Assembly: GCF_003477705.1 (NCBI RefSeq)
Contig: NZ_QUDV01000008.1
Coordinates: forward strand, 91,790-155,789
Length of the DNA stretch: 64,000 nt
DNA from: Dorea sp. AF36-15AT
Lineage (GTDB): Bacteria > Bacillota > Clostridia > Lachnospirales > Lachnospiraceae
Reading direction: 5' to 3'
Made by a program: the position numbers and the translations under genes. Positions 39,975 to 52,357 of this stretch are shown one piece after another. The notes below the pieces were generated by a model that was not told where the DNA came from, ran no database searches, and saw nothing but the letters and a program-made list of their open reading frames with translations. Numbering within the stretch: the stretch's first letter is position 1; every line of letters starts with the position of its first letter.

Positions 39975-41882
39975 CTATTTTCCTCCCAAATATATAAGTA
40001 ATACAGATATATCAGCAGGAGATACTCCTGATATTCTGGAAGCCTGTCCAATTGATACCGGTCTGTATTCCTTCAACTTTTGAATTGCTTCTATACGAAG
40101 ACTCTGAATTGCATCATAATCAATATCTTCTGGAATTTTCCTCTTTTCCATCTTCTTAAACTGTTCTACCTGTCTAAGCTGTCTTTTGATATAACCATCA
40201 TACTTAATGTTGATATCTATCTGGTTTTCAATCTCTTCTTTCAAATCTGCTGGAAATTCCGGTCTACCTTTATCTATCGGTGCTAATGCCTGATATGATA
40301 ATTCCGGACGTCGAATCAGCTCTGTTAACGATATACCTGAATTCAGCGGTGTACTTTCATACTTCTTCAGTAAATCCTGTACATTATCACTTGTTCCCAC
40401 ATGTACATGTGAAACACGTTCGATTTCTTCGTTGATGCATTCTATTTTCATAAGTAATCGATTATATCGTTCATCAGAAATAAGACCAATTTCATGACCT
40501 ATTTTCGTCAAACGTTGATCTGCATTGTCCTGACGAAGAAGAAGACGATATTCTGCCCTGGACGTCATCATACGATAAGGTTCATGACTTTCTTTAGTAA
40601 CAAGATCATCAATCAAAACACCGATATAAGCTTCTGAACGATCCAGAATAATCCCATCTTTTCTCTGCAGTTTTCTCGCAGTATTAATACCTGCAATCAA
40701 TCCCTGTGCAGCAGCCTCTTCGTATCCCGAACTTCCATTAAACTGTCCTCCACTGAACAATCCGCTGATATTACGAAATTCCAGCGTTGGCTTCAGCTGT
40801 CTGGCATCAATACAATCATACTCAATTGCATACGCATTTCTTACAATTTTAACATGCTCTAGTCCAGGCACACTGCGATACATCTCATACTGAACATCTT
40901 CCGGCAGTGAACTTGACATACCGCCGATATACATTTCATTTGTTTCAAGTCCCTCAGGCTCAATAAATACCTGATGTCTCTTTTTATCCGCGAATTTTAC
41001 TACTTTGTCCTCAATCGATGGACAATATCTCGGTCCTGTTCCTTCGATCATTCCCGAATAAAGCGGTGATCTATCAAGATTATCTCTGATGATTTTATGT
41101 GTTTCTTCGTTAGTATATGTCAACCAACAGGATGCCTGGTCAATCTGCACATCATCCGGATTTGTTGTAAATGAAAATGGCACAACTCTCTCATCACCAA
41201 ACTGTTCTTCCATCTTACTGAAATCTATCGAATTCTTATCCACTCTCGCAGGTGTTCCGGTTTTAAAACGATACATTTTAATACCAAGTTCATCTTTCAG
41301 ACAGTCTGTAAGATAATTCGCTGCCTGAAGTCCATTCGGACCCGTATGAGAACTTACATCGCCATAGATACACCTTGCATTCAGATATGTTCCGGTACAC
41401 AAAATGACCGCCTTGCATCTATAAACCGCGCCAGAATAAGTCTGAACACCTGTTACCTGATTATCTTCAGTCAGTATGCGGACAACCTCCTGCTGTCTGA
41501 TATCCAGACGCTCCTGATTCTCCAATACACGGCGCATGGTTCTGCTATAATTGGCTTTATCCGCCTGTGCACGAAGCGAATGAACAGCAGGACCTTTTGA
41601 CTTATTAAGCATCTTGGATTGTATAAATGTACGGTCAATCACCTTACCCATTTCACCTCCAAGTGCATCCAATTCTCTTACCAGATGTCCCTTCGAACTT
41701 CCGCCGATATTTGGATTACATGGCATCAATGCAATGCTGTCTACACTGACCGTAAATACAACTGTCTGAAACCCAAGTCTGGCACAGGCAAGAGCAGCTT
41801 CACATCCTGCGTGTCCTGCACCTATTACTACTACATCATATTTATCTTTATTTTCCCATACAGAATTTGCTGAAAATTTCAT
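39975..41882 (-). CDS. mnmG: tRNA wobble-uridine modification enzyme MnmG
   Basis: 635 residues. FAD-binding [12 protein letters not shown] near the N-terminus, GTYLNARC and [14 protein letters not shown] motifs, and the C-terminal helical domain. With MnmE it adds the aminomethyl group to U34. The start at 41,882 lies 35 bases inside mnmE, so the two are translationally coupled. Confidence 0.95.
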   Translation of the reverse strand: MKFSANSVWENKDKYDVVVIGAGHAGCEAALACARLGFQTVVFTVSVDSIALMPCNPNIGGSSKGHLVRELDALGGEMGKVIDRTFIQSKMLNKSKGPAVHSLRAQADKANYSRTMRRVLENQERLDIRQQEVVRILTEDNQVTGVQTYSGAVYRCKAVILCTGTYLNARCIYGDVSSHTGPNGLQAANYLTDCLKDELGIKMYRFKTGTPARVDKNSIDFSKMEEQFGDERVVPFSFTTNPDDVQIDQASCWLTYTNEETHKIIRDNLDRSPLYSGMIEGTGPRYCPSIEDKVVKFADKKRHQVFIEPEGLETNEMYIGGMSSSLPEDVQYEMYRSVPGLEHVKIVRNAYAIEYDCIDARQLKPTLEFRNISGLFSGGQFNGSSGYEEAAAQGLIAGINTARKLQRKDGIILDRSEAYIGVLIDDLVTKESHEPYRMMTSRAEYRLLLRQDNADQRLTKIGHEIGLISDERYNRLLMKIECINEEIERVSHVHVGTSDNVQDLLKKYESTPLNSGISLTELIRRPELSYQALAPIDKGRPEFPADLKEEIENQIDINIKYDGYIKRQLRQVEQFKKMEKRKIPEDIDYDAIQSLRIEAIQKLKEYRPVSIGQASRISGVSPADISVLLIYLGGK

Positions 41883-43260
41883 TGACCAAATCTTCTCCTA
41901 TCGTTTCTCCAGTAATACTTCCAAGTGTCTCGTATGCATCCATCAGATCGATTGAATAGAAATCCTCTGGCATCTGCATATCAATACTTTGAATTACATT
42001 ATTCAGACTCTGCAATGCATTCTGCAATGCCGTCTTATGGCGCACATTGGTAATATAAACTTCCGAATTAAAAGATATATCCCCATGATAAAACATATCT
42101 TTAAGCGTATTTTCTAATATATCAATCCCAATATTTTCTTTAGCAGATATTTCAATCATCGGGATATCAAATTTATTTTCTTCCTTATTCTCTCCCAGAT
42201 ATGCATCCATAATTTCCTTTTTCTTAACCTGCATCTCCAGATCTGATTTATTTAGTAATATAATTGACTTTTTATCCTTCAAAAGTTTCAAAATATCATA
42301 ATCATTCTGATCCAGCGGCGCCGAAGAATCAATTACATAGATGATCAGATCTGCTTCTTTTGCATGGCTAATTGCTTTTTGAACTCCAATTTCTTCTATG
42401 ATATCTGCCGTATCACGGATGCCGGCTGTATCCATAATATTCAACGATATACCCTGCAGACTAATATTTTCCTGCAAAATATCTCTGGTTGTTCCGGCAA
42501 TATCAGTTACAATTGCGCGATCCTCTCCAAGCAATGCATTGAGCAAAGAAGATTTACCTGCATTGGGCTTACCTACAATTACCGTATTAATACCCTCTTT
42601 AATAATACGCCCATCGTCCGAAGAATCTATCAACTTTTGAATCTCCTTTATCAAAGGTTCTATTACACCACGAAGTGTCTCGCCATACCCGTCTACACAG
42701 ATGTGCTCCGGATCATCAAGAGCTGTCTCTATAAATGCAGTATGATACAATATCTTTTCTCTGATATTTACAATCTTCTGCTTAACATTCCCCTTTAACT
42801 GACCAACCGAACTCTTCAAAGCATATTCATTTTTCGACTGAATAATATCAATGACTGCCTCTGCCTGAGACAGATCAATCCGACCATTCAAAAATGCTCT
42901 CTTAGTAAATTCACCAGGTTCTGCTGGTCTTGCTCCATGCTTAATTACCGTTTCAAGGATCTTTCGCACTACAAATACGCCACCATGACAGTCAATTTCT
43001 ACCGTATTTTCTCCGGTATAGCTATGTGGTCCTTTCATAATAAGAACCAGCACTTCATCAATCATATCTTCACCATCTGCGATATAGCCATAATGGATCG
43101 TATGCGTCTTCTGGTCCGCTAGTTTTTTTCCATTTTTTCCTATATATATACGATCTGCTATCTCAATTGCCTGTTCACCACTGATTCTTACAATTCCAAT
43201 TCCTGATTCAGTAACAGCTGTAGATATTGCTGCTATCGTCTGCGTGTCATTATAAAGCAC
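41848..43260 (-). CDS. mnmE: tRNA modification GTPase MnmE
   Basis: 470 residues. N-terminal folate-binding domain, GTPase domain with [19 protein letters not shown] and NKSD motifs, and the C-terminal CMGK with the catalytic Cys. Partner of MnmG. Confidence 0.95.
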   Translation of the reverse strand: MLYNDTQTIAAISTAVTESGIGIVRISGEQAIEIADRIYIGKNGKKLADQKTHTIHYGYIADGEDMIDEVLVLIMKGPHSYTGENTVEIDCHGGVFVVRKILETVIKHGARPAEPGEFTKRAFLNGRIDLSQAEAVIDIIQSKNEYALKSSVGQLKGNVKQKIVNIREKILYHTAFIETALDDPEHICVDGYGETLRGVIEPLIKEIQKLIDSSDDGRIIKEGINTVIVGKPNAGKSSLLNALLGEDRAIVTDIAGTTRDILQENISLQGISLNIMDTAGIRDTADIIEEIGVQKAISHAKEADLIIYVIDSSAPLDQNDYDILKLLKDKKSIILLNKSDLEMQVKKKEIMDAYLGENKEENKFDIPMIEISAKENIGIDILENTLKDMFYHGDISFNSEVYITNVRHKTALQNALQSLNNVIQSIDMQMPEDFYSIDLMDAYETLGSITGETIGEDLVNEIFSKFCMGK

Positions 43261-43285
43261 GATATACCTCCTGATAATAAAAAAG

Positions 43286-43317
43286 AGTAAGTAGGAGTTT
43301 TGACGCCCCTACTTACT
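43286..43317 (-). terminator. Terminator between jag and mnmE
   Basis: 10-bp stem AGTAAGTAGG/CCTACTTACT, T-run on the minus strand (CTTTTTTATTAT). Confidence 0.75.
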
Positions 43318-43332
43318 ATCTTATACGAAATA

Positions 43333-44247
43333 CTATTTTCTTACAAGTGTAACCACTACTCTACGGTATGGCTCTTCACCTTCACTGTGAGTTGTAACAC
43401 TTCTGTCTCCCTGCAATGCAGAGTGAATGATTCTTCTCTCATATGGATTCATTGGCTCCAGAGATACCGATCTTCTGGTTCTCTTTACCTTGTGAGCAAT
43501 GTTCTTGGCAAGGTTCTCCAATGTCTCTTTTCTTCTTCTTCTGTAATCCTCTGTATCGAGTTTTACTCGTACATAACCATCCTGTGCCTTGTTAGCCACT
43601 CGGTTAGTCAAATACTGAAGTGAATCAAGAGTCTGTCCTCTCTTACCAATCAGAATACCCATATTGTCTCCGTTCATTTCAATACACAGAGCACCTTCCT
43701 CGTCGATAGAAGTCTTTATCTCAACTTCCATATCCATAGCTTTCAGTACATTTGTCAGAAACTCTTCACAGGTCTTAACCGTAATATCTTCAACCTTAGC
43801 AAGTTCGATTTCCTTTCTCTCCTGTACCGGCTTATGAGGCTTATCATTCTTTTCTTTCTTTTCAGTTTTAACAGTTTCTTCTTTTACTTTCTCAGTTTTT
43901 TCAGAAGCTGTCACGTTCTTGTTATTCTTATGATAATTCTCTTTTTTGCGGTTATCTTTCTTTTTCTTGTTATCTCTGTTGTTGTGCTTGTGGTAGTTAT
44001 CAGATTTAGAATCTTTCATAACTTCCTTAACAGCATCAGAAAAGTCGATGACTGGTTCATCATTCACTTTCTTTTCAACTTTTCGTCTTGCTTTGATAAC
44101 TGCCTGCTTTCTTCCAATACCAAGGAATCCGGCATTTCCTTTTTCTATTACATCATATTCAAGCTGATCACTTGTAACACCTAACTGAATCAATGCTTCT
44201 GTAATGGCGTCATCCAGTGTTTTCGCAGATACTGTGATTTCTTCCAT
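43333..44247 (-). CDS. jag: RNA-binding protein Jag/KhpB
   Basis: 304 residues. N-terminal Jag domain (TVSAKTLDDAITEALIQLGV), a long Lys/Glu linker, a KH domain with GILIGKRGQTLDSLQYL, and an R3H domain with RRSVSLEPMNPYERRIIHSAL. The start at 44,247 follows GGGAGG. Usual position after yidC. Confidence 0.92.
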   Translation of the reverse strand: MEEITVSAKTLDDAITEALIQLGVTSDQLEYDVIEKGNAGFLGIGRKQAVIKARRKVEKKVNDEPVIDFSDAVKEVMKDSKSDNYHKHNNRDNKKKKDNRKKENYHKNNKNVTASEKTEKVKEETVKTEKKEKNDKPHKPVQERKEIELAKVEDITVKTCEEFLTNVLKAMDMEVEIKTSIDEEGALCIEMNGDNMGILIGKRGQTLDSLQYLTNRVANKAQDGYVRVKLDTEDYRRRRKETLENLAKNIAHKVKRTRRSVSLEPMNPYERRIIHSALQGDRSVTTHSEGEEPYRRVVVTLVRK

Positions 44248-44271
44248 TGCGTTCAACCTCCCATAGCCAAA

Positions 44272-45339
44272 CTATTTCTTTTTATTATCGTTAAAGTCTT
44301 TTACCATATTTGCCTTAGCAGAAAGGCTTCCTGCTTTTGCATGGCTTCTTTTTTCCTCTGCTTCTTTAAGCTTTGCATTCTTCTCAGAAGAAGACACATC
44401 CTTCTGAGCAGAAGATGAAAGACTCTTAGTATTGGCCTGAGCCATGGCATTGATCTTTTCAGCCTTTTCTCCACGTTTTTCACGCTTCTTCTCAGCCTTC
44501 TCACGGTTTTTTTCTACCATTTCTTCCGGTGAGATTTTCTGCAGATGCTTATTGATAAAGAACTGCTGTGTACATCTTACAACCGCACTGATAATCCAGT
44601 AAATACCGATACCAGATGACAATGTAAATACCATGAACAGTGAGAATAACGGCATTGTCATGTTCATAGTCTTCATAGTAGAATTCATCGGATCATTCTT
44701 ATCTGAATTATTTTTAACTCCTGAAATAGCCTGTGACAGTTTGATACTTCCATACTGAGTTGCAGCAGATATAATAGGAAGTAAAATACATGTAATAACT
44801 ACAAGTGCCGGTGCTACATCAAATGTATCTCTTGCCTTGATCATTGCTATTGGTGACATAGACAAATTCGGCAGTGTAAAGAATCTCTGCACATTATCTG
44901 ATGCTTTTGCAATAGCTGGCACGTAATTAGACATATCATATATAACAGGATATAACGCAAACAAAAGAGGCATCTGGATCAATAATGGAAGACATCCTCC
45001 CATCATGGAAGTGCCATATTTGTCATATACCTGCTGAATCTCTTCCTGCTGCTTCATCATAGAAGCCTGATCCTTCTTGTTCTGATATTTCTTCTGAATT
45101 GCCTTGATCTCAGGATTCATCAGAGCTGTCATTCTTGATGTCTTCTGCTGATTGACTGTCAGCGGCAGCATCAATGTATATACCAGAATCGTGTAAATAA
45201 TGATTGACCATCCAACCAGACCATGATCGGTTGGTAATACATTGTCCAGGGTATTATAAATGACATTCATTACTTTACCCAGTAATATCGCAATCTGTCC
45301 AACAATAGGCCAGTTTGCTGCTGATAACAAAGTACCCAT
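44272..45339 (-). CDS. yidC: Membrane protein insertase YidC/OxaA
   Basis: 355 residues. Five membrane segments, the conserved GGCLPLLIQMPLLFALY block and a very basic C-terminal tail. No lipoprotein signal. Start ATG at 45,339 follows GGAGGAATTG. Inserts membrane proteins with or without SecYEG. Confidence 0.93.
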   Translation of the reverse strand: MGTLLSAANWPIVGQIAILLGKVMNVIYNTLDNVLPTDHGLVGWSIIIYTILVYTLMLPLTVNQQKTSRMTALMNPEIKAIQKKYQNKKDQASMMKQQEEIQQVYDKYGTSMMGGCLPLLIQMPLLFALYPVIYDMSNYVPAIAKASDNVQRFFTLPNLSMSPIAMIKARDTFDVAPALVVITCILLPIISAATQYGSIKLSQAISGVKNNSDKNDPMNSTMKTMNMTMPLFSLFMVFTLSSGIGIYWIISAVVRCTQQFFINKHLQKISPEEMVEKNREKAEKKREKRGEKAEKINAMAQANTKSLSSSAQKDVSSSEKNAKLKEAEEKRSHAKAGSLSAKANMVKDFNDNKKK

Positions 45340-45341
45340 AT

Positions 45342-45596
45342 TCAATTCCTCCGTTTGTAGTAGCGGATATGCTTGTCTTTTTCCGGTGGAACCGGATCAT
45401 ATCCTCCCTGCGAGAATGGATTGCACCTCAAAACTCTCCAAATAGCCAGTCCTGTTCCCTTCAAAGCACCAAACCTTTCAATTGCTTCCACTGCATAACG
45501 CGAACAGGTAGGATAATACTTACAGCTTGAATATCCCTTGGCCGAAGATAAATATTTCTGATAAAACCGAACCATTTTTATCAAAATCTTTTTCAA
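45342..45596 (-). CDS. yidD: Membrane protein insertion efficiency factor YidD
   Basis: 84 residues with CKYYPTCSRYAVEAIERFG and RCNPFSQGGYDPVP. The start is a TTG at 45,596 (GGAG ten bases upstream); starting at the ATG at 45,575 would lose the conserved first helix. Confidence 0.9.
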   Translation of the reverse strand: MKKILIKMVRFYQKYLSSAKGYSSCKYYPTCSRYAVEAIERFGALKGTGLAIWRVLRCNPFSQGGYDPVPPEKDKHIRYYKRRN

Positions 45597-45611
45597 ATGT
45601 ATGCCACTCCA

Positions 45612-45950
45612 TTACGACTCGATTATTCCATGAAGACTTCCAAGATGAAGAAATGCTGATTCAATATCATGATAATTCTTTCCCTTTGCTGCACTTCTTG
45701 CTATAACGACCATATCATAACCACGTGCGACTTTTTCTTCATTTAATCGATAACTTTCTCTAATTAATCTTGTTAAGCGATGTCTTACGATACTGTTTCC
45801 TACTTTTTTGCTGACAGATATCCCAACACGATTCTTATCTGTGCCATTCTTTCTTATATATATAACCAGATATTTGTTCGCTTTGGAATGTCCGCCATGA
45901 TATACTTTTCTAAAGTCTGTATTTTTTTTCAGCGATTCAGAAAAATTCAT
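45612..45950 (-). CDS. rnpA: Ribonuclease P protein component
   Basis: 112 residues. The RNR-type motif NRVGISVSKKVGNSIVRHRLTRLIRESYR binds the RNA subunit. Matures tRNA 5' ends. RBS AGGAGAAA. Confidence 0.93.
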   Translation of the reverse strand: MNFSESLKKNTDFRKVYHGGHSKANKYLVIYIRKNGTDKNRVGISVSKKVGNSIVRHRLTRLIRESYRLNEEKVARGYDMVVIARSAAKGKNYHDIESAFLHLGSLHGIIES

Positions 45951-45999
45951 TGTATTTCTCCTGTTTTATTATAGAAGAAAAGGTCACAATAGATGCGAC

Positions 46000-46134
46000 C
46001 TAAGCTGATAATTTCTTTCTTCCTTTTGCTCTTCTGCTTGCAAGTACTTTTCTTCCACCTGCGCTGCTCATTCTTGCTCTGAAGCCATGAACTTTTGATC
46101 TCTGTCTTTTCTTTGGCTGGAATGTCATTTTCAT
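46000..46134 (-). CDS. rpmH: Ribosomal protein L34
   Basis: 44 residues: starts [20 protein letters not shown] and ends GRKKLSA, a full L34. GGAGG lies nine bases before the ATG. First gene of the leftward rpmH-rnpA-yidD-yidC-jag operon. Confidence 0.96.
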   Translation of the reverse strand: MKMTFQPKKRQRSKVHGFRARMSSAGGRKVLASRRAKGRKKLSA

Positions 46135-46211
46135 TGATATCCACCTCCCTTATTCTATCTATAAAGTTGTTCTCAATATTTGTTCGTTTGTTTCAAAAGA
46201 CATCGTGTTTA

Positions 46212-46240
46212 ATTATATTAGATAATACGAATTAAGTCAA
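46212..46240 (-). promoter_or_regulatory. rpmH promoter
   Basis: Minus-strand TTGACT, 17 bases, TATAAT. Confidence 0.85.
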
Positions 46241-46281
46241 GTAGATGGACTATATTTCTTTTCCCTATTCCATCTTTTTCA

Positions 46282-46310
46282 TTGCCATCATAAGCATTTT
46301 GATGTAGAAT
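46282..46310 (+). promoter_or_regulatory. dnaA promoter
   Basis: TTGCCA, 17 bases, TAGAAT, 50 bases before the dnaA start. Confidence 0.65.
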
Positions 46311-46359
46311 AATGGAAAGTGGTTTTTTATGCGATAAAATAGATTAGGAGATTAAATTG

Positions 46360-47736
46360 ATGAATGTTGTGGAAGAAAAATGGAATGAAATTATCGAGCA
46401 TCTGCGTGTTGAACACGAATTATCCCACATTTCTTTCTCAACCTGGATTCAGCCTCTTAAGGTATACAACGTTGTAGACAATACCGTTTATCTGCTCGTG
46501 GACAAGGCTGCCAGCGTGGATTACATCGAGAAGAAGTATTCTCTTCCGCTGAAGGTCTGTATCGCTGAGATTACAGGTATTGAATATGAGGTTGTTTTTC
46601 TTTCTGAGGATGATGAGCGGATAGAAGAACTTAAGAAGATGTCCTCTGCCAGCACAGATAAGAGAAAGACGAAGACTGCTGCAGAGAAAGCGGGTCTTAA
46701 CCCAAGATATACATTCGACACATTTATTGTAGGTAATAATAATAACTTTGCACATGCTGCATCTCTGGCTGTAGCCGAATCACCTGGTGAAGTATACAAC
46801 CCTCTCTTCTTATATGGAGGAGTAGGACTTGGCAAGACGCATCTGATGCATTCGATCGCACACTTTATTCTGGATTTCAGTCCTAAGAAAAAAGTCGTGT
46901 ACGTAACCAGTGAGACATTTACAAATGAACTGATCCATGCTCTGAAGAATGGACGTGAGTCCTCAATGTCGGATTTTCGAGAAAAATATCGTAATACCGA
47001 TGTACTTCTGATCGATGATATTCAGTTTCTTATAGGAAAGGAAAGTACTCAGGAAGAATTTTTCCATACTTTCAATCACCTGCACACTGCTGGTAAGCAG
47101 ATCATTATCTCCAGTGACCGCCCTCCTAAGGACATTGAGACACTGGAAGCGAGACTGCGTACTCGTTTTGAGTGGGGACTGATAGCCGATATGTCTGCAC
47201 CTGATTATGAGACACGTATGGCTATTCTGCAGAAGAAGATTGAATTAGAACATCTGGAAATCTATCATATTCCTGATGATGTACTTCAGTATATTGCTCA
47301 GAACGTTAAGAATAATATCCGTGAGCTGGAAGGTTCACTGAATAAATTAATTGCACTCTACCGTCTGGAAGGCAATGGCAGACCGATCGATATTAACCTT
47401 GCTGCAGAAGCCATGAAGGATATCCTTTCACCAGACGATAATAAAACAGTTACACCGGAACTGATCATGGATATCGTTTCCGATCATTTTGGTGTATCCA
47501 TTGCCGATCTGAAAAGTAATAAAAGACCTGCTGAGATTGCAGTACCTCGTCAGATCGTCATGTATCTCTGCCGTAAGATGACCGATGTACCACTTAAGTC
47601 CATTGGTATCCTGCTTGGAGGTAAGAATCATTCTACCATTAAGCACGGCGTAGAAAAGATAGAACACGATGTCGAAGAAAATGAACAGCTTGCTAATACG
47701 ATTGATATTATAAAGAAAAAAATCAATCCTGTTTAA
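46360..47736 (+). CDS. dnaA: Chromosomal replication initiator DnaA
   Basis: 458 residues. Domain I (1-80), AAA+ domain with GGVGLGKTH (about 153-161) and LLIDDIQF, and domain IV with the DnaA signature (VPRQIVMYLCRKMTDVPLKSIG...NHSTIKHGV). The start at 46,360 has AGGAG nine bases upstream. Confidence 0.97.
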   Translation: MNVVEEKWNEIIEHLRVEHELSHISFSTWIQPLKVYNVVDNTVYLLVDKAASVDYIEKKYSLPLKVCIAEITGIEYEVVFLSEDDERIEELKKMSSASTDKRKTKTAAEKAGLNPRYTFDTFIVGNNNNFAHAASLAVAESPGEVYNPLFLYGGVGLGKTHLMHSIAHFILDFSPKKKVVYVTSETFTNELIHALKNGRESSMSDFREKYRNTDVLLIDDIQFLIGKESTQEEFFHTFNHLHTAGKQIIISSDRPPKDIETLEARLRTRFEWGLIADMSAPDYETRMAILQKKIELEHLEIYHIPDDVLQYIAQNVKNNIRELEGSLNKLIALYRLEGNGRPIDINLAAEAMKDILSPDDNKTVTPELIMDIVSDHFGVSIADLKSNKRPAEIAVPRQIVMYLCRKMTDVPLKSIGILLGGKNHSTIKHGVEKIEHDVEENEQLANTIDIIKKKINPV

Positions 47737-47749
47737 GATGTGCACAATT

Positions 47750-47925
47750 CGATGATAACTATGTGGATAATGGTGGATAACTTTATCATAACTTTTACAA
47801 ATTATTTCTAAAAAAGTTTTCATCATTTCATCCACAGATTATAATTTTGTTTTCATCAAGTTTATCAGCATCGATTTTCTTTGATTTTTCAAGGGATTGC
47901 AGTGGTTTTCCACATATCCACATCC
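47750..47925. other. Chromosomal origin oriC (DnaA box cluster)
   Basis: DnaA boxes: TGTGGATAA (47762-47770, perfect on the other strand), GGTGGATAA (47772-47780), TCATCCACA (47828-47836), TTTTCCACA (47906-47914) and ATATCCACA (47914-47922), with AT-rich DNA between them, in the dnaA-dnaN gap. Confidence 0.85.
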
Positions 47926-48003
47926 CCTACTACTAAGACTACGGAAATTATATATTTATATATAGCATTTTTGCCCACCATTTTTTCGAAAGGAGTTATA
48001 CAC

Positions 48004-49110
48004 ATGAAAATAGTCTGCAGTAAAGCTAATCTTGCGAAGGGAGTAAGTACCGTATCCAAGGCCGTTCCTTCCAAAACTACAATGCCTATTCTGGAATGTG
48101 TCCTGATAGACGCAACACTTGATGTAATTAAGCTGACAGCTAATGATATGGAACTTGGCATTCAGACGGAGGTAGAAGGAGAGATCATTGAACACGGTAT
48201 GATCGCGATTGATGCGAGAATCTTTTCCGAGATCGTAAGAAAGCTTCCGGATAACGATGTAGTAATAGAAACAGATGAGAATCTTCAGGCTACTATTACA
48301 TGTGAGAAAGCGAACTTTAATATTTCCTGCAAACCAGGGGATGAGTTCAGTTATCTTCCTATTATCGAAAAGGACACTACAATTAGTATTTCGCAGTACA
48401 CATTAAAAGAGGTCATCAGACAGACCATTTTCTCTATTGCAGATAATGAAAGTAATAAAGTAATGACTGGGGAGCTGTTCGAGATTAACCAGAATACGCT
48501 TCGTGTCGTATCTCTCGATGGTCACAGAATTTCCATTCGCAAGCTTGAATTGAAAGAAGAATATGACCATAAAAAGATTATAGTTCCTGGTAAGACATTG
48601 ATTGAAATCAGTAAGATCCTTTCCGGAGAAGCAGACAAAGAAGTATGTATTTACTTTACTGAGAATCATATAGTATTTGAATTTGACCGGACGGTAGTAG
48701 TATCACGTCTGATTGAAGGTGAATATTTCCGAATTGATCAGATGCTTTCAAGCGATTACGAGACAAAGGTAAGAATTAATAAAAAAGAATTACTGAACTG
48801 TATAGACAGAGCGACACTGCTCATCAAAGAAGGAGATAAAAAGCCAATTATCATTAATATCGGTGATGAAATCATGGAACTTAAAATTAAATCCCAGCTT
48901 GGCTCTATGAATGAAGAAATATTCATTACCAAGGAAGGTAAAGATCTTCTGATCGGATTTAATCCTAAATTCTTAATCGATGCACTGCGTGTTATCGATG
49001 ATGAAGAAGTAGAGCTTTATCTTATGAATGCAAAAGCCCCTTGTTTTATCAAAGATGAAACGGAAAGCTATATTTATCTGATTCTGCCGGTTAACTTTAA
49101 TTCAATTTAG
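48004..49110 (+). CDS. dnaN: DNA polymerase III beta clamp
   Basis: 368 residues, three-clamp-domain protein (MKIVCSKANLAKGVSTVSKAV...). The start at 48,004 follows AAAGGAG; the open frame further upstream lies in oriC. C-terminal PVNFNSI resembles the usual end. Confidence 0.95.
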   Translation: MKIVCSKANLAKGVSTVSKAVPSKTTMPILECVLIDATLDVIKLTANDMELGIQTEVEGEIIEHGMIAIDARIFSEIVRKLPDNDVVIETDENLQATITCEKANFNISCKPGDEFSYLPIIEKDTTISISQYTLKEVIRQTIFSIADNESNKVMTGELFEINQNTLRVVSLDGHRISIRKLELKEEYDHKKIIVPGKTLIEISKILSGEADKEVCIYFTENHIVFEFDRTVVVSRLIEGEYFRIDQMLSSDYETKVRINKKELLNCIDRATLLIKEGDKKPIIINIGDEIMELKIKSQLGSMNEEIFITKEGKDLLIGFNPKFLIDALRVIDDEEVELYLMNAKAPCFIKDETESYIYLILPVNFNSI

Positions 49111-49123
49111 GACAGGTGTAAGT

Positions 49124-49333
49124 ATGGAAATTATCAAATTAAAAGATGAATTTATAAAGCTTGGTCAGGCACTGAAGGCTGCAGGTCTGGTAGAGACCGG
49201 AGCAGAGGCAAAAGATGTGATCCAGGATGGTCTGGTAAAAGTGAATGGCGAAGTAGATACCAGAAGAGGTAAGAAATTATACAACGGAGACGTTGTGGAA
49301 TTTGATGGAGAAGAAATCAAAATTGAAGATTAA
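49124..49333 (+). CDS. S4-domain RNA-binding protein (YaaA/RlbA-like)
   Basis: 69 residues, S4 fold (IKLGQALKAAGLVETGAEAKDVIQDGLVKVNGEVDTRRGKKL). Conserved between dnaN and recF in Firmicutes. Confidence 0.88.
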   Translation: MEIIKLKDEFIKLGQALKAAGLVETGAEAKDVIQDGLVKVNGEVDTRRGKKLYNGDVVEFDGEEIKIED

Positions 49334-50408
49334 TTCTTTGAAATTAAAAAATTTTCGCAACTATGATCTTTTAAATCTGGAATTAAGTGAACAGACGAAT
49401 ATTTTCTATGGTGATAATGCACAGGGAAAGACCAATATACTGGAATCCCTGTATCTGTGCGGCACGACCAAGTCGCACAGAGGTACCAAAGATAAAGATA
49501 TGATCCAGTTTGGAAAAGATGAATCACACATAGAAGTAAAAGTAGAGAAGAGGGGCATTACCTATCAGATTGATATGCATCTGAAGAAGAATAAAGCAAA
49601 AGGTATTGCCATTAATCGGATACCTATCAAGAAAGCAAGTGAATTATTCGGTATTCTGAATGTCGTATTTTTCTCACCAGAGGATCTGAATATTATAAAA
49701 AATGGTCCGGCAGAGAGAAGAAGATTTATAGATCTTGAACTTTCGCAATTAGATAAAGTCTATCTGAATGATCTCGGCAATTATAATCGTATTATAAATC
49801 AGAGAAATAAGCTGCTGAAAGACATCAGTTTTAATAGTGGTTTAAAAGATACACTGGATATCTGGGATATACAGTTAATCGAGTACGGCGAAAAAGTGAT
49901 TCAGGCAAGAAAAAAGTTTGTGTCCGATATCAACGAGATTATTTCTGAGATTCATAAAAAACTGACAGGTAATCAAGAAAAGATTGAAGTGATCTATGAG
50001 CCAAATACAGGCGGACAGTCATTGGGGGATGTGATCCAGAGAAACAGAGAACGTGATCTGAGAATGATGAGCACGACATCAGGACCGCATCGTGATGACA
50101 TCTGCTTTCAGGTAGATGGAATTGATATCCGTAAATTCGGATCACAGGGACAGCAGAGAACAGCAGCTCTTTCGCTAAAGTTATCTGAGATAGAACTGGT
50201 GAAGATGCTTACCAAAGACAAACCGGTTCTTCTGCTTGATGATGTGTTGTCTGAACTTGATAAACACAGGCAAAACTATTTATTAGATAGTATAGATGAT
50301 ATACAGACATTGATTACCTGTACAGGTGTGGATGAATTTGTAAATCATCGTTTTTCTATAAATAAAATATTCTATGTCCATGAGGGACAGGTAAGAAATG
50401 AAAACTAG
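49323..50408 (+). CDS. recF: RecF recombination mediator
   Basis: 361 residues. NIFYGDNAQGKTNILE (Walker A) and LLLDDVLSELD (Walker B) plus the GSQGQQRT signature. I chose a TTG start at 49,323, which overlaps the previous gene and gives the usual KINSLKLKNFRNY N-terminus; an ATG at 49,305 is the alternative. Confidence 0.92.
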   Translation: MKINSLKLKNFRNYDLLNLELSEQTNIFYGDNAQGKTNILESLYLCGTTKSHRGTKDKDMIQFGKDESHIEVKVEKRGITYQIDMHLKKNKAKGIAINRIPIKKASELFGILNVVFFSPEDLNIIKNGPAERRRFIDLELSQLDKVYLNDLGNYNRIINQRNKLLKDISFNSGLKDTLDIWDIQLIEYGEKVIQARKKFVSDINEIISEIHKKLTGNQEKIEVIYEPNTGGQSLGDVIQRNRERDLRMMSTTSGPHRDDICFQVDGIDIRKFGSQGQQRTAALSLKLSEIELVKMLTKDKPVLLLDDVLSELDKHRQNYLLDSIDDIQTLITCTGVDEFVNHRFSINKIFYVHEGQVRNEN

Positions 50409-52349
<1,941 letters not shown>

Positions 52350-52357
52350 GAGGAGCT